This document shows positions 6,533 through 9,306 of a DNA stretch of 9,306 nt, piece after piece. The stretch comes from Actinomycetes bacterium (GTDB lineage: Bacteria > Actinomycetota > Actinomycetes > S36-B12): the NCBI GenBank assembly GCA_030425745.1, contig JAUHZW010000070.1, positions 1 through 9,306 on the forward strand. The letters run 5' to 3'. The position numbers and the translations under genes are program-made. The first letter of the stretch is position 1. Each line of letters starts with the position of its first letter. The notes under the pieces were generated by a model. The model was not told the origin of the DNA. It searched no databases and saw nothing but the letters and a program-made list of their open reading frames with translations.

Positions 6533-6844
6533 CTAGTCGGTGACCTGCTCGCCCGGCGCGTCGACGATCTGGTCGATCCGATGAGCGAGTGCCACGTCCC
6601 AAGTCGTGAGCGCGTCCAGATCGTGTGTCCGGATCCGGAAGGTGAGGCGCCGGTACCGGATGTCGATGTCCGGGTGGTGGTCCATCTCCTCGGCCACCGC
6701 AGCCACGGCCGACACCCAGGCGATGCCGGTGGCGAACGACGGTGCCCGGACGGTGCGCTCAAGCCATCCGTCCTCAACCGTCCACGCCGGCAGCCCGTGA
6801 CCCACTCCCACGAGTTCGTCCGCCGTGAGTTCGCGTCGCTCCAT
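6533..6844 (-). CDS. 4a-hydroxytetrahydrobiopterin dehydratase (pterin-4a-carbinolamine dehydratase)
   Basis: A 103-residue protein of the PCD/DCoH family, which dehydrates 4a-hydroxytetrahydropterin to quinonoid dihydropterin during pterin recycling; bacterial homologues are often called PhhB. The family motif is clear: EEMDHHPD with Glu52, His56, His57 and Pro58, Tyr64 in DIRYRRLTF, His74 in IRTHDL, and Asp91 near the end of the final helix. Full length compares well with the usual 95-115. A ribosome site AAGGAG lies five bases before the ATG and begins inside the region of the upstream nucleotidyltransferase stop, 12 bases away, so it is probably read from the same transcript. No aromatic amino acid hydroxylase is in the window, so the substrate source is unknown. 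Some bacterial PCDs are proposed to act in molybdopterin-related or other roles. It ends 8 bases from the aldo/keto reductase, tail to tail. Confidence 0.9.
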   Translation of the reverse strand: MERRELTADELVGVGHGLPAWTVEDGWLERTVRAPSFATGIAWVSAVAAVAEEMDHHPDIDIRYRRLTFRIRTHDLDALTTWDVALAHRIDQIVDAPGEQVTD

Positions 6845-6856
6845 CGTGGCTCCTTC

Positions 6857-7390
6857 CTATCGCAGGCCGCGGGACTGAAGGTCCTGCGTCACCAGCTCGA
6901 TGACGTCGTCTCGCAGCATGTCCTCGCCCCAGACGTCGTCGCAGATCTGCCACACCTCCGCCACCGTGCGGAGGCCGATGATCTGGCACAGCACCCACAG
7001 GTCGTCGAGATCGCGATCGACGCGTGCCGCGCGGGCCTTCATCGCCAGCAGCCATCGTGGCGATGCCACATTCACCGTGAGCCCTGGGGCACCCAGAACC
7101 TGCAGTCGCTCGGCGTCGACCCCACGGGGCAGCATCGGGAGGACCCGGGCATTCAGCCAGTCGCTGCTCAGGTCTCGATGTTCGGCAGCCATCGCCGCGG
7201 CTTCTGCGTCGATCTCGGCTTGCGGGATTCCGACGGCGTCGATGTCCCGGGTGATGCGTTCGCGGCTGTACGCGAGCATCATGGCTGCGCCGCCCACGAC
7301 GTAGATCTCACCCTCGATCCCGCGGCCGGCGAGACGCTCGCCCAGCTCGGTGAGAAGGGCAGTGACACGGGCGGCGCTCAGATTCGTCAT
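6857..7390 (-). CDS. Nucleotidyltransferase, DUF6036/AbiEii-like (putative toxin)
   Basis: A 177-residue protein with a minimal nucleotidyltransferase core: IYVVGGAAMML (Gly33-Gly34) followed by RITRDIDAVG, where Asp49 and Asp51 form the DID metal pair of this superfamily. LLAMKARAARVDRDLDDL at 114-131 supplies the conserved Lys118 and acidic residues of AbiEii/DUF6036-type proteins. Toxins such as MenT of Mycobacterium and AbiEii add nucleotides to tRNA or bind nucleotides to block growth, so a similar action is inferred and not shown. The ATG at 7390 overlaps the stop of the upstream HTH gene as ATGA, and GGAG lies five bases before it. A longer reading from 7507 would run into that gene. 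The HTH partner immediately upstream gives the antitoxin-toxin order. A non-toxic housekeeping nucleotidyltransferase is possible but less likely. Confidence 0.82.
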   Translation of the reverse strand: MTNLSAARVTALLTELGERLAGRGIEGEIYVVGGAAMMLAYSRERITRDIDAVGIPQAEIDAEAAAMAAEHRDLSSDWLNARVLPMLPRGVDAERLQVLGAPGLTVNVASPRWLLAMKARAARVDRDLDDLWVLCQIIGLRTVAEVWQICDDVWGEDMLRDDVIELVTQDLQSRGLR

Positions 7391-7980
7391 ACGGACTCCA
7401 GATTCCTGCGGCTGAAGGCGATCCCGCGCGAACGCATGCTGGCGATCGATGACTGCAGGGCGTGAGCCCGCATGCTCGGAACGACGGCGGCTCGGCCGAA
7501 CCACCACATGTCATCGAGGGTGCGACTCGGATCGGTTGTCCACCACGGAGTTCGGTCCATGCCGGCCTCTCGGCACAGGTGCACGGCGAGTCCGGCGAGA
7601 AGTGCATCCCAACGCGCTGAGCCAGTGGGGGAGGGTTCACTGAGGAACAAGGCGTGATCCTCCGGCTGATCGAGACGCGCGAAGTCATCGCTGGCCTGGA
7701 TGATCACGCGGAGGGTGGCGGACTCAGGTTGGTCGATGGATAGGTCCCGGCGGATCGCCGCCGCCGTGCTTGGCAGCGTGCTCGCCGAGTAAGTGCCGTA
7801 GATCGACCTCGACGTCAACGAGGAGAGTGCCGCGATTCGCTCGGCCACGAGGGGACCGGGCTGCAGGCGACCGCTCTCATATGCGCTGATGTTGGTCTGG
7901 CTCGTGGCCAGCAGGGTCGCGGCCTGCGCCTGAGTCAGGCGGAGACGGGAGCGGGCATCGCGCAGGAGCGAGGACGGCAC
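7387..7980 (-). CDS. XRE-family HTH protein, putative antitoxin of the nucleotidyltransferase
   Basis: A 197-residue protein. Residues 4-55 form an XRE/Cro-type helix-turn-helix (TQAQAATLLATSQTNISAYE, then SGRLQP), with the recognition helix around 27-37. Residues 66-118 are a linker region with IIQASDDFARL. Residues 120-197 form a second conserved domain (TGSARWDALLAGLAVHLC, a Trp-rich PWWTTDP and DDMWWFG, and a final RSRGIAFSRRNLESV). I recall this architecture from actinobacterial regulators paired with DUF6036 nucleotidyltransferases. The HTH would bind its own promoter and the C-terminal domain would hold the partner; this is inference. The start is boxed in: an in-frame TGA at 7995-7993 lies five codons before the GTG at 7980 and no other standard start intervenes. 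There is no Shine-Dalgarno sequence, in line with a leaderless transcript. The stop overlaps the nucleotidyltransferase ATG. Confidence 0.85.
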   Translation of the reverse strand: MPSSLLRDARSRLRLTQAQAATLLATSQTNISAYESGRLQPGPLVAERIAALSSLTSRSIYGTYSASTLPSTAAAIRRDLSIDQPESATLRVIIQASDDFARLDQPEDHALFLSEPSPTGSARWDALLAGLAVHLCREAGMDRTPWWTTDPSRTLDDMWWFGRAAVVPSMRAHALQSSIASMRSRGIAFSRRNLESV

Positions 7981-7984
7981 ACAC

Positions 7985-8012
7985 GAAATATATCAAGAGT
8001 CACGCAATATAT
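7985..8012. repeat. AT-rich direct repeat upstream of the HTH gene, candidate operator
   Basis: Two nine-base copies, GAAATATAT (7985-7993) and GCAATATAT (8004-8012), match at eight of nine positions and are 19 bases apart, close to two helical turns. Each contains the self-complementary ATATAT. They form an AT-rich island in otherwise GC-rich DNA and overlap the putative -10 box of the HTH gene, which would suit binding by the HTH protein to its own promoter. The repeat is seen directly; the binding is inferred. Confidence 0.55.
7987..7995 (-). promoter_or_regulatory. Extended -10 promoter of the HTH/nucleotidyltransferase operon
   Basis: Read on the minus strand, TGATATATT gives a -10 hexamer TATATT (7992-7987) preceded directly by the TGN extension (7995-7993). 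Six bases separate the hexamer from the GTG at 7980, so initiation would fall on the first base of the start codon, giving a leaderless transcript. No convincing -35 box is visible, as is usual for extended -10 promoters. A second TATATATT lies at 8013-8006 and could be an alternative. Confidence 0.55.
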
Positions 8013-8031
8013 ACCTGCGTGGCGGGGTGGA

Positions 8032-8691
8032 TCAGGAACGGCGGACCTCGCTGCTGCCCGACAGGCGCATGAACTCCTGGGTGATCAGGATCCGGACGTT
8101 GTCGCCCTCACCCGGGTCGATGCCGAGCTGCTTGACCAGCCGCGAGATGGCCTTCTCGACGGCCGGTGGGGTCAGGTGACGGCGCTTGGCGATCTCCGCA
8201 TTGGAGTAGCCCTCGGCCACCAGGCGCATCACCGCGATCTGGTTGTCGCTCAGTTTGCGGCCGTCGATCCGTGTCTCGGGCGGGGCGGGGCGTGCGTCTC
8301 GAGGCCAGTCGAGGAGTGTGCGCAGCTGTTCTTCCAGCAGATCGAGATCCTGGACGTCCCGCTTGGACAGGTAGATCGCGCCGGTGGGCAGCTCACGGTT
8401 CGCGCCCAGGAGCCGTGGATCGCGGTAGGTGGACAGCACGGCGATGGCGATCTTGGGCTGCGCCTTGCGCAGCCCGTGCGCGAGGTCGATGCCGTTGGGT
8501 CCAGCGCCGAGATCGAGGTCGAGCACGGCGAGGTTCAGCGGAACCTGCCGGGCGGTGCGCATGCCGTCCGCCGCGTTGTCACAGTCCAGGACCTCGTCGA
8601 AGCCGAAGTCGCGCAGTGTCCGCGCGAGCAGCACTCGCAGGAAGTCGTCGTCATCGACGATGAGTGCACGTGTGGCCTGTGTCTGGTTCAT
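8032..8691 (-). CDS. NarL/LuxR-type response regulator
   Basis: A 219-residue DNA-binding response regulator. The receiver domain (about 7-130) has the acidic pocket DDDD (13-16), the phosphorylation site Asp58 in AVLDLDLG, the switch residue Thr88 in VLSTY and Lys110 in YLSKRD. The LuxR-type HTH (about 145-207) starts at LSDNQIAVMRLVAEGYSNAE and includes the recognition-helix region TPPAVEKAISRLVKQLG. It would be phosphorylated by the histidine kinase encoded just upstream on the same strand and then control target promoters. The ATG at 8691 starts the receiver at the usual place, but no good Shine-Dalgarno sequence precedes it. The kinase stop lies 92 bases upstream, with an imperfect palindrome in between, so the pair could be co-transcribed or have a separate start. 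The signal and targets cannot be told. Confidence 0.93.
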   Translation of the reverse strand: MNQTQATRALIVDDDDFLRVLLARTLRDFGFDEVLDCDNAADGMRTARQVPLNLAVLDLDLGAGPNGIDLAHGLRKAQPKIAIAVLSTYRDPRLLGANRELPTGAIYLSKRDVQDLDLLEEQLRTLLDWPRDARPAPPETRIDGRKLSDNQIAVMRLVAEGYSNAEIAKRRHLTPPAVEKAISRLVKQLGIDPGEGDNVRILITQEFMRLSGSSEVRRS

Positions 8692-8741
8692 GCGTCAAGT
8701 CTGGTGGATTCACCGGGCGGCGGTTGGGCGTTGGGGCCAAG

Positions 8742-8761
8742 GTGGGGAGGAATCCCCCCAC
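8742..8761. repeat. Imperfect palindrome between kinase and regulator genes
   Basis: GTGGGG at 8742-8747 and CCCCAC at 8756-8761 form a perfect six-base inverted repeat around an eight-base centre with further partial pairing. It is GC-rich and not followed by a T run in either direction, so it is not a standard intrinsic terminator. It may be an operator for the regulator or an RNA hairpin that sets the ratio of kinase to regulator message. Confidence 0.4.
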
Positions 8762-8783
8762 ACTCACGTTCCCTGCGCTGCCA

Positions 8784-9306
8784 CTAGGGCTGCATCACGG
8801 CCTGAGCGCCCAGATGGACGGTCAACCGGGTCGAGCCGGGCTCGGGTGTGAACTCCACGGTTCCGAGGCTGCGCAGGCGACGCAGGCCCATTCCGGACGA
8901 GTCTGCTCCGCCCCCTGCGCCGACGCCGTTGTCCCGGACGGTGACTGTGGGACCGGGTTCGACGGTCACGGTGGCGACGGTCGCATGGCCGTGCCGGTAG
9001 GCATTGGACAGTGCCTCCTCGACCACCGCTCCGATGGCGGCGAGTTCCGCCTCGGAGTCCACGGCGGCGCCCTCGGCGACAGCGGTGTCGATCTCCATGA
9101 GTCCATCCCACAGTCCCACGTGCCGCTCTAGGAGGACGTTGACGGACAGTGGCGCAGCTGATGGTTCGAACGGCTCGCGAAGAACATTCATCGTCTGGGT
9201 GAGCGCTTCGATGAGCCCCGCGGTATCGCCGGTCTCTGCGGCGCGATCAAGGGCACCGGCACTGACCATCAAGCGGGTCTGGAGCGATCCGTGCAGTTCC
9301 GATCCC
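8784..9306 (-). CDS. Sensor histidine kinase, C-terminal part (NarL-type partner), cut by the window edge
   Basis: The reading frame stays open to the window edge, giving the last 173 residues of a longer protein. The visible part starts in the dimerisation/phosphotransfer helix: GSELHGSLQTRLM, where the His codon at 9293-9291 is the likely phosphorylated residue, placed as in the ELHD motif of HisKA_3 kinases. Next comes a GHKL ATPase domain with the N-box EEALSNAYRHG (Asn at 9005-9003), the G1 box VRDNGVGAG (Asp at 8933-8931) and the G2 box GMGLRRLRSLG (around 8891). All ATP-binding elements expected at this end are present, so it looks active. It lies upstream of the response regulator on the same strand and is its natural partner. 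The sensor and any membrane segments are outside the window. The ATG at 9269 is not the true start. Confidence 0.88.
   Translation of the reverse strand, partial: GSELHGSLQTRLMVSAGALDRAAETGDTAGLIEALTQTMNVLREPFEPSAAPLSVNVLLERHVGLWDGLMEIDTAVAEGAAVDSEAELAAIGAVVEEALSNAYRHGHATVATVTVEPGPTVTVRDNGVGAGGGADSSGMGLRRLRSLGTVEFTPEPGSTRLTVHLGAQAVMQP

Noticed and set aside
6344..7465. Long plus-strand open frame (373 codons) across the reductase end, dehydratase and nucleotidyltransferase
   Set aside because: It overlaps three well-supported genes, crosses their gene boundaries, and has an Arg/His-rich sequence without any domain. It is a shadow of GC-rich codon use.
8693..8698. Minus-strand TTGACG just before the response regulator ATG, read as a -35 box
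   Set aside because: The matching -10 position would be inside the coding region and shows no TAnnnT hexamer there.

Overview
The window is GC-rich with compact gene spacing. All of its recognisable proteins look actinobacterial: a heterodimeric methylmalonyl-CoA mutase with MeaB, leaderless-type promoters, and a NarL-type two-component pair. It is most likely a chromosomal segment of a high-GC Actinomycetota. A Micrococcales-like genus is my guess from protein resemblance and is not proven here. No rRNA, tRNA, IS element, CRISPR array or riboswitch was seen, and no gene-free stretch exceeds about 110 bases.

Region 1 (1-3312, plus strand) is a metabolic operon. It holds the last 30 codons of the methylmalonyl-CoA mutase small subunit, the complete large catalytic subunit (mutB) joined by an ATGA overlap, and the MeaB/ArgK GTPase that loads and protects the B12 cofactor. 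Together they interconvert (R)-methylmalonyl-CoA and succinyl-CoA in propionate metabolism.

Region 2 (3322-4040, plus) is a type II toxin-antitoxin operon: a Phd/YefM-type antitoxin followed by a PIN-domain (VapC-like) toxin with a TTG start. Its promoter is embedded in a perfect 10-bp inverted repeat and is spaced so that transcription would begin on the first base of the antitoxin ATG (leaderless).

Region 3 (4056-6524) holds unlinked single genes: a double-hotdog acyl-CoA thioesterase-like protein (minus), a lipoprotein whose whole mature body is five perfect 20-residue coils of a pentapeptide-repeat beta-helix (plus), a 41-residue single-span membrane protein (minus), and an aldo/keto reductase with an intact catalytic tetrad (plus).

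Region 4 (6533-9306, all minus; transcription runs from high to low coordinates) begins with a truncated sensor histidine kinase and its NarL-type response regulator. These are followed by an XRE-HTH protein and a DUF6036/AbiEii-like nucleotidyltransferase that overlap by 4 bases, then a pterin-4a-carbinolamine dehydratase 12 bases downstream. The HTH/nucleotidyltransferase pair has the layout of a toxin-antitoxin or abortive-infection-like module. It has its own AT-rich promoter region with a direct repeat and an extended -10 box, again spaced for a leaderless start. This pair is the best candidate for an under-described system. The pentapeptide lipoprotein is the most striking single protein.
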